Assembly: GCF_900114995.1 (NCBI RefSeq)
Contig: NZ_FOUX01000001.1
Location: 372,001-436,000 of the forward strand
Length of the DNA: 64,000 bases
DNA from: Chitinophaga sp. YR627
Lineage (GTDB): Bacteria > Bacteroidota > Bacteroidia > Chitinophagales > Chitinophagaceae
Reading direction: 5' to 3'
The notes under the pieces: generated by a model
What the model saw: only the letters and a program-made list of their open reading frames with translations
Database searches by the model: none
Told to the model about the DNA's origin: nothing
Shown: piece after piece, positions 1 to 8,354 of the stretch
Numbering within the stretch: position 1 is the first letter of the stretch
Layout: every line of letters begins with the position of its first letter
Translations under genes and position numbers: made by a program

Positions 1-577
1 TTTCTCTGAACTCGGTGTTGTATGGCAAATCCTCGTAGACGCCGGTAACTTTGACACTAAGCTTATTATCAATCTTCATGATCTTACCAATCGGATCGAT
101 ATGATCGAAGAGGACCTGCGCAACAGAGGATGATAACATAATCGAAGCTGGTTCTTTTAACCCATCTCTTGTTCCGCGGACCATTTTCAACGTTAACATT
201 TCAGCGGCCTCCTGACTCATGTAGTTACCTGTTTTGGTGATCTTTCGGTCGCCATAGGCCAGCACGTGATTGCCAATCCAGGATGCAATTACAACGTGTT
301 TAAAATCATCGTGAAATTCTGTCTGCAAAATGTTCCTTAACGGAAGCGGCATATATTCACCTACTCCAAATTCTCCGTTAACCGTTGAACTTTGCATGAC
401 CTTTGCGATCCTGTTATAATTTTCATGGTATTTATTGTAGGATAACTCATCATACACCCAGAGACCGATAAGCATCGCTACTGCCATACCCGTGGCAAGC
501 CCTGTAATATTAATGACAGAATAGCCCTTCTGTTTGAGAATGGTTCTGAAAGCGATTTTGAAGTAATTACGTATCAT
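1..577 (-). CDS. ABC transporter permease, FtsX/MacB type (3' end cut by window)
   Basis: Reading leftward from an ATG at 577, the frame stays open for 192 codons to the window edge. The protein starts MIRNYFKIAFRTILKQKGYS, followed by one hydrophobic membrane segment (about residues 20-42) and then a soluble extracytoplasmic stretch with features such as LPLRNILQTEF and DPIGKIMKI. That is the N-terminal membrane segment plus MacB-type periplasmic core domain of the large permeases common in Bacteroidota, which work with an ATPase in lipoprotein, peptide or drug export. The C-terminal FtsX transmembrane domains lie outside the window, so substrate and partners cannot be judged. Confidence 0.85.
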   Translation of the reverse strand, partial: MIRNYFKIAFRTILKQKGYSVINITGLATGMAVAMLIGLWVYDELSYNKYHENYNRIAKVMQSSTVNGEFGVGEYMPLPLRNILQTEFHDDFKHVVIASWIGNHVLAYGDRKITKTGNYMSQEAAEMLTLKMVRGTRDGLKEPASIMLSSSVAQVLFDHIDPIGKIMKIDNKLSVKVTGVYEDLPYNTEFRE

Positions 578-894
578 TTCATGGCTTAAGTAGGAGGTTG
601 ATGGATATGGACATTACTGGTCAGACGGGTCGGTTTTCACGGGGTATTAGCCCTGAAACGTTCATAAACCCGATACGGTATCAGAGAACCTGCCGGTCTC
701 GACCAGAAATTGTCCCTTACTGCTAAATTTACTATAAGCCCAAATAGCTTGCCCGTATATTTATTTTTTATATTCTGTTGATATGTAATTGTTTATGTTC
801 GTTTCGTGTGCCTGGAAGTGTTCATTAGTGGACGTTATCTGTCCGCCCATGAAAACGAGGTTGCAGGAATTGAAGTGAAGAGAACATATTGATG
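578..894. other. Intergenic region, no gene seen
   Basis: This is 317 bases between the start of the leftward permease gene and the end of the next leftward gene. It is AT-rich toward 740-800. I see no convincing ORF, RNA gene or strong hairpin. It presumably holds the permease promoter and the 3' untranslated region of the gene to the right. Confidence 0.5.
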
Positions 895-2874
895 TTATAC
901 CCGGGTGTATATAACAATCTCCTTTTCTAATTGCCTGGTTAAATACTTGTCCGCCTGCCAGTCTAAACTACCGGTTATTTTATAACCGCCCAGATTTTCA
1001 AATTGTCTGTTCCATACCAGGGCAATACCGTCACTTAACAACATCACGAAAAGATCCCCTTTGTCGAAGAACAGGATACGGTGTGCATCATTACCTCTAT
1101 TTTTTAGGTATGTCTGCCCTTCAAATTCTACCAATGCCGGATGATAAGAATATTCAGTATGTACGCCATCTTTATATGCTGAGTAGGTATGGGGACTCAG
1201 CATGTCAATCACTTCCTGTAGTGGAATCAGTTCCGTTCTTTCGAGAGATGGTAATTTCCAGGCTACATACTTTCCATGATCGGCACAACCTGTAATATAT
1301 TGATCGTCTGGCGAGAAAGCTGCGATCGTCAATCCAAAGTTGTGATTGATATCATTATACATGGTTTCTTTGTAGTCTTTCAGATAGGTGGGATGTGCCC
1401 AGAAGTTTTCTTCCCGGCCATTTTCCAGATCGTAATACTGGGACTTTGAAGAATAAAAAAAACTGATAAGTTGGTTTCTATTGTGAGAGAAGGCATATTC
1501 GTGATTACCATGCGCGTAGGGATACACTTTTATCTTTTCTCCGTCGAAATTCAATAATGTATTTGCCACATCATATTTATGCGTCACAATCCATTGTTTC
1601 TCTGCAACAATACTGTTGTTCCTGTGTCCTTCAATTTCAATCTGTTTTTCAATACCGCCATTACTGTTATAGATGATAAACCAGTTTTCGTACAAGAGCA
1701 GGTATTGATCTTTCGATGGTAAATAGGCAAGGTCGGTGATGTCGCATTTTTGTCCGTATTTATCTGTCTTTTCAAGGATAGGTAAAGGCAGTTCCAGGCA
1801 CTTGTTGTCCTGATCAATAATGTAATTGTTTACATAGAATGCATCTTTCCCTTGCAGATAACCGGTTTTAACGTTAAAAGACTTGTAAAAACCATCAGGG
1901 GCAGATAATGTTTTTTCAAATACCAGATCGCCTTTTGTGTTGTATTTGTATACGTTTTTACTGTTTTCAATGATCAATACATCACCGGCAGTATTGATCC
2001 GTACATCAGTGATATTAAACCCGCCTATATCAAACCGCAGGCATTCGTTGAATTGCAGTTTTGGTCCAATGCTGAGTGTCTCCTTTTGCCGGTCCAGCAC
2101 TTTTATCATGTGCGTAAAAGGATTCGTATAGGTATGTTGTAATACGCGTTGCGTAAAAGCGATAAAGTTATCCAGATGTCCTATGTAAGCGACAGCCGAT
2201 GCGGGATCAGTAGATTGGTATTCTTCAATAATGTCTATATAACGTTGAAAGTGTGCATCATATAAAGTCCTGGCTTCGTCTGTATAGCCACCATAAATCA
2301 ATAAGGTGTGATGGATGTCATACTTTTGAGGAAGTATTTCATAGAACTGCCTGATATCTGAAATCTGGTCCATAGCAGCGATCAGATCAGGTAAGGCGTG
2401 GCTGACCAATTCCTCAAAAGACACAAAATCTGCCTGTCTTGCATTTGTTGCGGCCAGCGAGGTTGTTATATTTTTTTTGAATTCCGCCGCAGATCCAGAT
2501 TGATAAAAGTCGTCCAGCTGGAGTTCATCAAAAGGCAGTTCTATCGCCGAATGGATATAGTTCATATGATGTTGCATATGCATGCCTTCACCAGTCTGTT
2601 CGGTATACCATTTGTCAAATTTTGGTGCTTCTATAGAGGAAGAGAGTCTGAAGGAGAAATATAATTTATCAGCAGGTTTATCGTAATACAGGGAACAGAA
2701 GACGTACGATATGCTGAAAACCTGCTGAAGTAATCCCCGTTGTCGTATAAACTGAACTTTTGTTTTAGAATATTTAAATCCCAGAGAGGACATGTGTGGA
2801 GTAAGCCTGTCGACCAGTACTCCAGCTATTAACTGTTTGATTTTACTATCTCTAACCATGAATGTAATTTTCAA
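895..2874 (-). CDS. Uncharacterised protein with beta-propeller-like C-terminal part
   Basis: A 659-residue protein with no signal peptide or membrane segment, so probably cytoplasmic. Residues 1 to about 250 form a mixed, mostly helical domain that I do not recognise. From about residue 270 the chain shows repeating beta-strand blocks with WD40/propeller-like features (for example DVLIIENSKNVYKYNTKGDL, then 'AAFSPDDQYITGCADHGKYV' and 'ILFFDKGDLFVMLLSDG'). A propeller of about seven blades is plausible. It lies downstream of the Cry-like lectin gene on the same strand, but a terminator separates them, so co-transcription is doubtful. M1 is followed by a second possible start at M6. The function is unknown and no catalytic motif was seen. 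Confidence 0.7.
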   Translation of the reverse strand: MKITFMVRDSKIKQLIAGVLVDRLTPHMSSLGFKYSKTKVQFIRQRGLLQQVFSISYVFCSLYYDKPADKLYFSFRLSSSIEAPKFDKWYTEQTGEGMHMQHHMNYIHSAIELPFDELQLDDFYQSGSAAEFKKNITTSLAATNARQADFVSFEELVSHALPDLIAAMDQISDIRQFYEILPQKYDIHHTLLIYGGYTDEARTLYDAHFQRYIDIIEEYQSTDPASAVAYIGHLDNFIAFTQRVLQHTYTNPFTHMIKVLDRQKETLSIGPKLQFNECLRFDIGGFNITDVRINTAGDVLIIENSKNVYKYNTKGDLVFEKTLSAPDGFYKSFNVKTGYLQGKDAFYVNNYIIDQDNKCLELPLPILEKTDKYGQKCDITDLAYLPSKDQYLLLYENWFIIYNSNGGIEKQIEIEGHRNNSIVAEKQWIVTHKYDVANTLLNFDGEKIKVYPYAHGNHEYAFSHNRNQLISFFYSSKSQYYDLENGREENFWAHPTYLKDYKETMYNDINHNFGLTIAAFSPDDQYITGCADHGKYVAWKLPSLERTELIPLQEVIDMLSPHTYSAYKDGVHTEYSYHPALVEFEGQTYLKNRGNDAHRILFFDKGDLFVMLLSDGIALVWNRQFENLGGYKITGSLDWQADKYLTRQLEKEIVIYTRV

Positions 2875-2879
2875 CTAAG

Positions 2880-2916
2880 ACCCCGGCTTTTGAAAATATT
2901 CTCAGGAAGCCGGGGT
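2880..2916 (-). terminator. Terminator of the Cry-like lectin gene
   Basis: Inverted repeat with arms 2881-2889 (ccccggctt) and 2907-2915 (aagccgggg), extended by one A-T pair, 17-base loop. It sits 26 bases past the stop of the leftward gene ending at 2942. The U-run on the minus strand is weak. Confidence 0.6.
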
Positions 2917-2941
2917 TAAAGATCGGGGTGCGGATAATACT

Positions 2942-4639
2942 TTAGTAGGTATATTCCCAGTGAAAAGTAAGTTTTTCAAGTAACGCATCATTATGTGAGC
3001 CCGTAATATTCACTAATCTGGCATTAAGTCCATCTGCAAGGTCTGCTGAAAAAGGCGTCTTATTTTTCTTGCCTGCTCCTATTACATGTCCCTTCATTGT
3101 AGTAAACCAGATACCCTGAATATGCTTATACATATACCCATAAACACTGGTGATGTAGTCATCCTTCAGCTCCTGCTCTATATATGTCGAAGTAACTTTT
3201 CCTGCCGTCACACCGGTTTTACCCTCATAGCCAAGCGCAATACCTGTTAATTCGTCTTTATCATAATAAACAGTAATCGATTTGATGACTGTATTTTCCA
3301 GGCCGGAGAACGCATGGGTATTCATAATACCACCAAAGGAGCCAACAGCTCTTTTCTTCTTACTTCTTCCGTATTGCCCTTTTTCATCAGGATTAAGATA
3401 CTTCCATACTTTTGTTTGAGCTGTTATCTCATCCAGTTCGGATTCATACTGTTCTTTTATCTGTTTCCTGCGTTGATCAACTGCATTGATGGTAGTGGGC
3501 ATATAAGCACCTTTTGATCCTTCTACGGCAGGATAGAACGTCATTGTCCAGTTGTCAAAGGTATCTTTGGCGGTACAGGCAGGCTCATAAAGGTTGGCAG
3601 ATTCCTGAGCTGGCTGAATATGCGACATCCGGGATTGTTTCAGCGATTTTGTATGTTTCTCTACTTCTTTGCTGAATTTTTCAATGCAGTCCTTCAGATC
3701 GGTCAGATGTTGTGCAGCATCTTTTGCACTTGGCTTGCGTCCGAATATCAATTCATAGTCTACCACCAGTCTACGATATAAAGCGATCATCAGTGAACCT
3801 AGTCCTATCAGATAAGGCAATACAGCAGGTTGCTTATTAAAGAAATGAGGCCGCCTTCCCTCTGCTAATACCAGGGTTGATATTAGTTGGATACCCTTGT
3901 CATTTTCCCCATCGGACATACCATCAAAAGTGCTTGCATTTTTCAATATCCCTGTCAGATCATCTCGTAAGCCGGACAGCATACTGTGTTCCATCACCTG
4001 CGCAATCCGGCTGTCTACATAACTTTTCATCTGGTCCCATACATCCGATAAGGTGTTGTTTGAACTCCATAAAAAACCAATAATGGCACTTACAGCTCCA
4101 CCGTTGGGGGCACCAGCACTGATGCACCCTAATACCATCATTCTCAATAGCTCATTGTGCTCCACGTAAGACACAGCGCTACCTCCTACCGGGTCATATG
4201 CGACGGGCACCAGTTTAAACAGCTGGTTGTCAGTACCCGATAACTGAAACTGCCCAACTTCGGCGTCATCCTCTTTCCGTCCCAGGATAACGTCTATGAA
4301 CTTGTTGCTGTGCAGTACCCTGATCCGGTAATAGCCATCACCGGCAGGGTCCAGGTGAAACTGATGGTTTTCTTTCCCTGGTTCCCAATGCCATTGAATG
4401 AAGGCCGCTCTATTATCATGAGAAGAATTATTAACCGCGAGGTAGCGCTCGTTTTTCCGTGGCATAATCCAAAAGAAATGAGGACCTTCTGCCAAGGTAA
4501 ATTTCTGGTTCTCATTATCGGGGTCCAGGGTCATCTGGGTTAGAGTTGCCCCTTTTGAATCGTTCTTAAAACCAAGCGCTTTACCGCTATGCTTTGCGAC
4601 AAGGTAATACCGTTGATCCGGTAAATTCTTAAATGCCAT
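2942..4639 (-). CDS. Cry-like pore-forming toxin candidate flanked by two lectin-like domains
   Basis: A 565-residue protein without signal peptide. Residues 1-147 look like a ricin-type beta-trefoil lectin (repeated Q-F/W-containing strands such as NQKFTLAEGPHFFWI, NHQFHLDPAGDGYYRI and NQLFKLVPV). Residues about 155-400 are helical and resemble domain I of three-domain Bacillus Cry delta-endotoxins: a hydrophobic IIGFLW stretch (186-191), then VWDQMKSYVDSRIAQ (200-214), later a hydrophobic helix around LPYLIGLGSLMIALYRR (274-290) and a long amphipathic helix (305-338). Residues about 430-565 resemble a jacalin-type lectin domain (GSFGG, then IKSITVYYD, IALGYEG, and a final strand LEKLTFHWEY). 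Cry domain I inserts into membranes as a helical bundle; lectin domains bind glycans. The combined role as a glycan-targeted pore former is inferred from sequence resemblance alone. The gene stands alone, with its own terminator. Confidence 0.6.
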   Translation of the reverse strand: MAFKNLPDQRYYLVAKHSGKALGFKNDSKGATLTQMTLDPDNENQKFTLAEGPHFFWIMPRKNERYLAVNNSSHDNRAAFIQWHWEPGKENHQFHLDPAGDGYYRIRVLHSNKFIDVILGRKEDDAEVGQFQLSGTDNQLFKLVPVAYDPVGGSAVSYVEHNELLRMMVLGCISAGAPNGGAVSAIIGFLWSSNNTLSDVWDQMKSYVDSRIAQVMEHSMLSGLRDDLTGILKNASTFDGMSDGENDKGIQLISTLVLAEGRRPHFFNKQPAVLPYLIGLGSLMIALYRRLVVDYELIFGRKPSAKDAAQHLTDLKDCIEKFSKEVEKHTKSLKQSRMSHIQPAQESANLYEPACTAKDTFDNWTMTFYPAVEGSKGAYMPTTINAVDQRRKQIKEQYESELDEITAQTKVWKYLNPDEKGQYGRSKKKRAVGSFGGIMNTHAFSGLENTVIKSITVYYDKDELTGIALGYEGKTGVTAGKVTSTYIEQELKDDYITSVYGYMYKHIQGIWFTTMKGHVIGAGKKNKTPFSADLADGLNARLVNITGSHNDALLEKLTFHWEYTY

Positions 4640-4872
4640 TGAATTTTTGTATTAAGGGTTAGAAAGCAGGTTGCTGTGTCTAGTTGTGTCTGGTATAAAG
4701 ATTAAAAATTATTTCAATATATTTTGTAGTAATAAAATGACGGTGATTTCCGCAGATCTTCAGGGGAAATAAACAGAGCTGCTCTCTCTTGCCAGTGAAT
4801 GATAATAAAATACCTTCCTCACAAAGGAACATACCTTTCTGAATAGGTGCTTTTCATTTTAATTTGGTGGTT

Positions 4873-4906
4873 TACGAAAACTTCGTAGATTTACGAAATA
4901 ATCGTA
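4873..4906 (+). promoter_or_regulatory. Tandem BlaI-type operators
   Basis: Two 15-base dyads of identical design, TACGAAAACTTCGTA (4873-4887) and TACGAAATAATCGTA (4892-4906), spaced 19 bases apart and ending 25 bases before the start of the BlaI-type gene. BlaI/MecI repressors bind paired dyads of this kind, so autoregulation of the blaI/blaR1-like operon is likely. Confidence 0.7.
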
Positions 4907-4931
4907 GTTGTTTGTTTTCAAAAGCATGTTT

Positions 4932-5156
4932 ATGGAAAAGCTAATGCAGCAGGAGGAGCTGGCAATGCTCGCGATCTGGAAAACCGGTTCAGGGTCTGTA
5001 AAGGACTTTCTGGAAAACCATCCTTCGCCTCAGCCGCCGTATACCACACTGGCTTCTACCATTAGAAACCTGGAAAAGAAAGCATATCTCACAAGTCGTA
5101 AGACAGGTAATCTCTATGAGTATACGCCTGCCATTGCGGAAGAGGAGTACAAATAG
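4932..5156 (+). CDS. BlaI/MecI-family repressor, truncated by an in-frame stop
   Basis: The 74-residue product starts MEKLMQQEELAMLAIWKTGS, the typical BlaI opening, and continues through the winged helix (PPYTTLASTIRNLEKKAYLT). I chose the ATG at 4932 because family members start there; ATGs at 4908 and 4926 are also in frame. The family is usually about 120 residues. Here a TAG at 5154-5156 cuts the protein right after the DNA-binding domain, and the missing dimerisation domain continues in the same frame just downstream. BlaI repressors normally bind DNA as dimers and are inactivated by the M56 sensor encoded next. The truncated protein may be non-functional, or function may be restored by read-through or by a separately translated C-terminal piece. 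Confidence 0.75.
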   Translation: MEKLMQQEELAMLAIWKTGSGSVKDFLENHPSPQPPYTTLASTIRNLEKKAYLTSRKTGNLYEYTPAIAEEEYK

Positions 5157-5288
5157 AAATTCATGAATGGTTTTGTGAAAGATTACTTCGAAGACTCTTA
5201 TAAGGCGCTGGTTACCTTCTTTGCAAAAGAGAAGAAAATTACGCCTGAAGAACTCAGAGAGATTGTAAGAATGATCGAAAAAAAGTAA
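5157..5288 (+). pseudogene. C-terminal dimerisation part of BlaI after the premature stop
   Basis: The reading frame of the BlaI gene continues after the TAG as KFMNGFVKDYFEDSYKALV and on to a stop at 5286-5288. This matches the C-terminal helical dimerisation region of BlaI proteins (ending in an EEL..I..MIEKK pattern). An ATG at 5163 could start a separate 41-residue peptide. The simplest reading is one point mutation to TAG from CAG, AAG or GAG in a once intact gene, or a base-call error. Confidence 0.7.
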
Positions 5289-5294
5289 CTGCTT

Positions 5295-6758
5295 ATGCTT
5301 ATTTATCTGTTAAAAGCCAACATCGTACTGGTTCTTTTTTATCTGGCGTATCGCTTCGGATTAAGACGACTGACCTTTTACACGCTGAACAGGTTTTTCC
5401 TGATTGGGGGGATTGTATGTGCAGCTGCAGGACCATTGATAGACCCTTCTGTTTTCATCCAGCAGCACCACGGACTGAATGCTGTAGCAGAAACGCTACC
5501 AGATCTTTCTATGTTTAAAAGGGTTGAAAAGCCGCTCATTCACGTGGTACTGGAATATATCTTCTGGGGTGGAGTAGGAGTGATGCTCACACGATTGGTG
5601 ATACAATTACTGTCGTTACTGAACCTGCACCGAAATACAACTAAAACGTTATACGGTAAAGAACAACTACGCGTTACAGAGCGGCATGTCAATCCTTTTT
5701 CTTTCATGCGTAATATCTATATCAATCCATCCCTGCATAGCAATGAAGAGTTAGTCTCTATTATCAGGCATGAACAGGTACACGTGAGACAGTGGCATAC
5801 GCTGGATGTCTTACTGGGAGAATTGATCAGGATCTTTTACTGGTTTAATCCCGGCGCGTGGTTAATGAGTACGGCTATCCGCGAGAACCTTGAGTTTATC
5901 ACTGACAGATGTATACTACAACAGGGCATGGATGCAAAAGCTTATCAATACAATCTGATAAAAGTAAGTGGGATCCCATATGCGACGGCCATCGCAAACA
6001 ATTTCAATTTCTCACATTTAAAACAAAGGATCATGATGATGAATAAGAGAAGATCATCCCGCTATCATTTGGTGCGTTATGTAGTATTAGGCGCGATCAT
6101 GGGACTCGCTGTATTATCACTGAATTTCACCAGGGCAGCTGTAAAGGCGGAGACGTCTGCCAGACATATTGCAACGATGTTCTTTCAGTATGATACCGTT
6201 AAACCGGCATATGTTCCTTATTCGGTACCACCGCCACCACCGCCGGTACCACCAGCTACTTCCCCCGCTGTTAAACCTGTAAAAGGTAAAGCGGTGCCAC
6301 CACCTCCACCTCCTGCTGCACCAGCACAACCTGTGGTGGAAGACATTAAGATGGAACCTGTAACAACGCCTATCCCTGCGACAGCAATGGGATCGCTGGT
6401 TGAAGACGTCGAAGAAACACCGCTTCCTGGCGGAGGTGTTGCACTAAGGAAAATAAATCCGGATGTTAAAATGAAACCGGTGTTTTACATAGATGGTATC
6501 CGTTATGGAGTAGAGCCGCCTCCAGACCTGAATTCTTACGATATCAGCTACATTAATGTCTTTAAAGGTGAATCGGCAGTAAAACTGTATGGGAGTGAAG
6601 CCAGAGATGGCGCAATACTGATCTATACTAAGGCTTATAAAGGTGACGCCAGCATGAAGAATGCGCAGCCGGTAAAAACTGTTACCACTGTCGATGGCGT
6701 TAAGATTCAGACAACGGGCACAAATGCGCCGGTAAAGACTGCTGAAAATAACAAATAG
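5295..6758 (+). CDS. BlaR1-type M56 membrane metallopeptidase with Pro-rich linker and TonB-plug-like tail
   Basis: A 487-residue protein with hydrophobic segments near residues 5-22, 35-50, 90-110 and 255-275. The zinc-site motif HEQVH lies at about residues 159-163 (HExxH), followed by a LGELIRIFYWFNPGAWLM region typical of M56 peptidases. After the last membrane helix comes a Pro-rich linker with runs of six prolines (about 305-350). The C-terminal 90 residues (PVFYIDGIRYG, then ISYINVFKGESAVKLYGSEA) resemble the plug of TonB-dependent receptors, a tail seen in many Bacteroidota M56 proteins. It follows the BlaI gene closely and should be its sensor/protease partner. The ligand is unknown; beta-lactam sensing cannot be assumed because no penicillin-binding sensor domain is present. 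Confidence 0.85.
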   Translation: MLIYLLKANIVLVLFYLAYRFGLRRLTFYTLNRFFLIGGIVCAAAGPLIDPSVFIQQHHGLNAVAETLPDLSMFKRVEKPLIHVVLEYIFWGGVGVMLTRLVIQLLSLLNLHRNTTKTLYGKEQLRVTERHVNPFSFMRNIYINPSLHSNEELVSIIRHEQVHVRQWHTLDVLLGELIRIFYWFNPGAWLMSTAIRENLEFITDRCILQQGMDAKAYQYNLIKVSGIPYATAIANNFNFSHLKQRIMMMNKRRSSRYHLVRYVVLGAIMGLAVLSLNFTRAAVKAETSARHIATMFFQYDTVKPAYVPYSVPPPPPPVPPATSPAVKPVKGKAVPPPPPPAAPAQPVVEDIKMEPVTTPIPATAMGSLVEDVEETPLPGGGVALRKINPDVKMKPVFYIDGIRYGVEPPPDLNSYDISYINVFKGESAVKLYGSEARDGAILIYTKAYKGDASMKNAQPVKTVTTVDGVKIQTTGTNAPVKTAENNK

Positions 6759-6848
6759 ATAAACAGTGGTGCGCAGATGATTGATATTGAGGCTGCTGAT
6801 GCGGCTAAACCATAATTTTATAACAACATTGCTGCATAGGAATTGAAT

Positions 6849-6888
6849 AACAAGCGGCTGCTCCATTTACCGTGAGTAGCCGCTTGTT
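6849..6888. terminator. Bidirectional terminator between convergent genes
   Basis: Perfect 11-bp inverted repeat, aacaagcggct (6849-6859) and agccgcttgtt (6878-6888), followed by a T-rich stretch. It serves the M56 gene from the left and possibly the SMI1/KNR4 gene from the right. Confidence 0.75.
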
Positions 6889-6920
6889 CTTTATATATCG
6901 CCGGTGATCGGGAAGCCTGA

Positions 6921-7580
6921 TTACAACTCCAGATTCTTCATCTGTAGCGCAATATCCTGTTTGGCTTTTAGGAATGTTTTTAAGTCAATTTCTCCTGATT
7001 CCTTCTTTTGCTTAATATTTTGGAGCTCTCTGTTCAGATCCGCTCTTTTTTTCTCTGTTGCTGATAATTCTCTTTGAGGATAAAGTTTGTTAAGTTCCTC
7101 TTCGACATTTGTCGTTTTACCCAATACGTCATCAAGTGTATTCCCTAAAAACGCATAACTATCATCATCTCCAATACAACCCGCCGGAACAAGAAGAACA
7201 GATGGATCGTTTCGCTGGTTGCTGAAATCATAGACGTAAAACTTTCCTCCACCATTAAAAGCGATCGGTAAAAGATCTGGCGCCCAGATTAAGAACCCGT
7301 ATGCAATATACATTTCCCTGATCCCTTCTGGACTCAGAAACCCAAATTCTCTTTCGCCGTTTATGATACCACCGCCATTTGAATAGGCTAGTAGCTGCCT
7401 GTATTCTTCAGGTAATTGTAAATAAGGGGGAATCTGAAAATCATTTACTGTTTTACCTCCCGTATAGTTGGAAATAATTTTAAATTCTTCTTCAGTGTAT
7501 GGTTGAAGAAAATAATTATCGGGGATTTCGCCTTTTAGTCCTTCTTCTTTGCTAAAGAAAGTATATTTTGAGTACCACAT
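6921..7580 (-). CDS. SMI1/KNR4 (SUKH) family protein
   Basis: A 219-residue cytoplasmic protein. Residues about 25-150 match the SUKH fold: IPPYLQLPEEYRQLLAYSNG near the start, then INGEREFGFLSPEGIREMY, then an IAFNGGGKFYVYDF stretch and the SYAFLGNTLDDVL end. About 60 residues of charged, lysine-rich coiled-coil-like sequence follow at the C terminus. SUKH proteins often act as immunity proteins against polymorphic or contact-dependent toxins, but many are orphans. No toxin gene is adjacent, so the immunity role is only a family-based suggestion. Confidence 0.8.
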   Translation of the reverse strand: MWYSKYTFFSKEEGLKGEIPDNYFLQPYTEEEFKIISNYTGGKTVNDFQIPPYLQLPEEYRQLLAYSNGGGIINGEREFGFLSPEGIREMYIAYGFLIWAPDLLPIAFNGGGKFYVYDFSNQRNDPSVLLVPAGCIGDDDSYAFLGNTLDDVLGKTTNVEEELNKLYPQRELSATEKKRADLNRELQNIKQKKESGEIDLKTFLKAKQDIALQMKNLEL

Positions 7581-7737
7581 TGTGCCTGTACGATTTAAGC
7601 TTGTTGATAGTAACAGCTCTTTATGCCGGTAAAGATAACTTTCTTTTTGCCAGATTGCTGTTCATGAAAGCAGACAAGAGAAGTATGATCGCTAATTTCA
7701 ATAATAATTACCTTCGTTGTTAAAACCATAATACCCT

Positions 7738-8127
7738 ATGCGTGCATTATTAATAGACGGCTTTGATCAGGTGATGAAAGAAATCGATCTGCCGATAGAA
7801 GCTGCAATGTTTCATCAACAGGTAAAACAATACCTGCATTCAGAAGATGTTGATAGTATACATCCTGATAAACTACTCACCATTCTTTTTGATCCACTGG
7901 TCTTTGCCCAGGCAGGTACTCCGGGCTTTCTTTTAGAGTTATTGGAAAAATTCCCGTTATTTGGTAATGTCATTTGTGTCGGGCGTAATCCAGTTACTTA
8001 TCAGGTGGAAGATCTGCCCAAAGAATTTACACCAGACCATTTCAACATCACCTGGTATGACGCAACGGCGTCGGAGGAGTGCAGAAAGAAAGCCATGCAG
8101 ATCGGTATCGATAATTATAGAAGTTAA
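7738..8127 (+). CDS. Hypothetical protein (129 aa)
   Basis: This 129-residue soluble protein (MRALLIDGFDQVMKEIDLPI...) is not recognised. It has alternating hydrophobic strands and helices, no signal peptide and no obvious catalytic motif. It sits between two SMI1/KNR4-like genes and may belong to the same group of small immunity-like proteins, which is inference from position. The 227 bases after it hold only a 22-codon open frame at 8227-8295 (MNNIISLYLQGLSEDGYSMT...), too short to call. Confidence 0.55.
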   Translation: MRALLIDGFDQVMKEIDLPIEAAMFHQQVKQYLHSEDVDSIHPDKLLTILFDPLVFAQAGTPGFLLELLEKFPLFGNVICVGRNPVTYQVEDLPKEFTPDHFNITWYDATASEECRKKAMQIGIDNYRS

Positions 8128-8354
8128 TTGTTCCCGAAGCTTACCGCAAACAGGTAATAATTGATCCTGTTTCAATGAATATCTGTTTAGGAGAGAACAA
8201 CCAGTGTTTGTCAATTACCGCATATATGAACAATATAATATCTCTGTATTTGCAGGGTCTGAGTGAAGATGGCTACAGCATGACCAGGACTTAATAAAGA
8301 AACTATTATTTCAACTTTCAACCGTCAGATAATAAGATCATTAAAAAAAGCATT

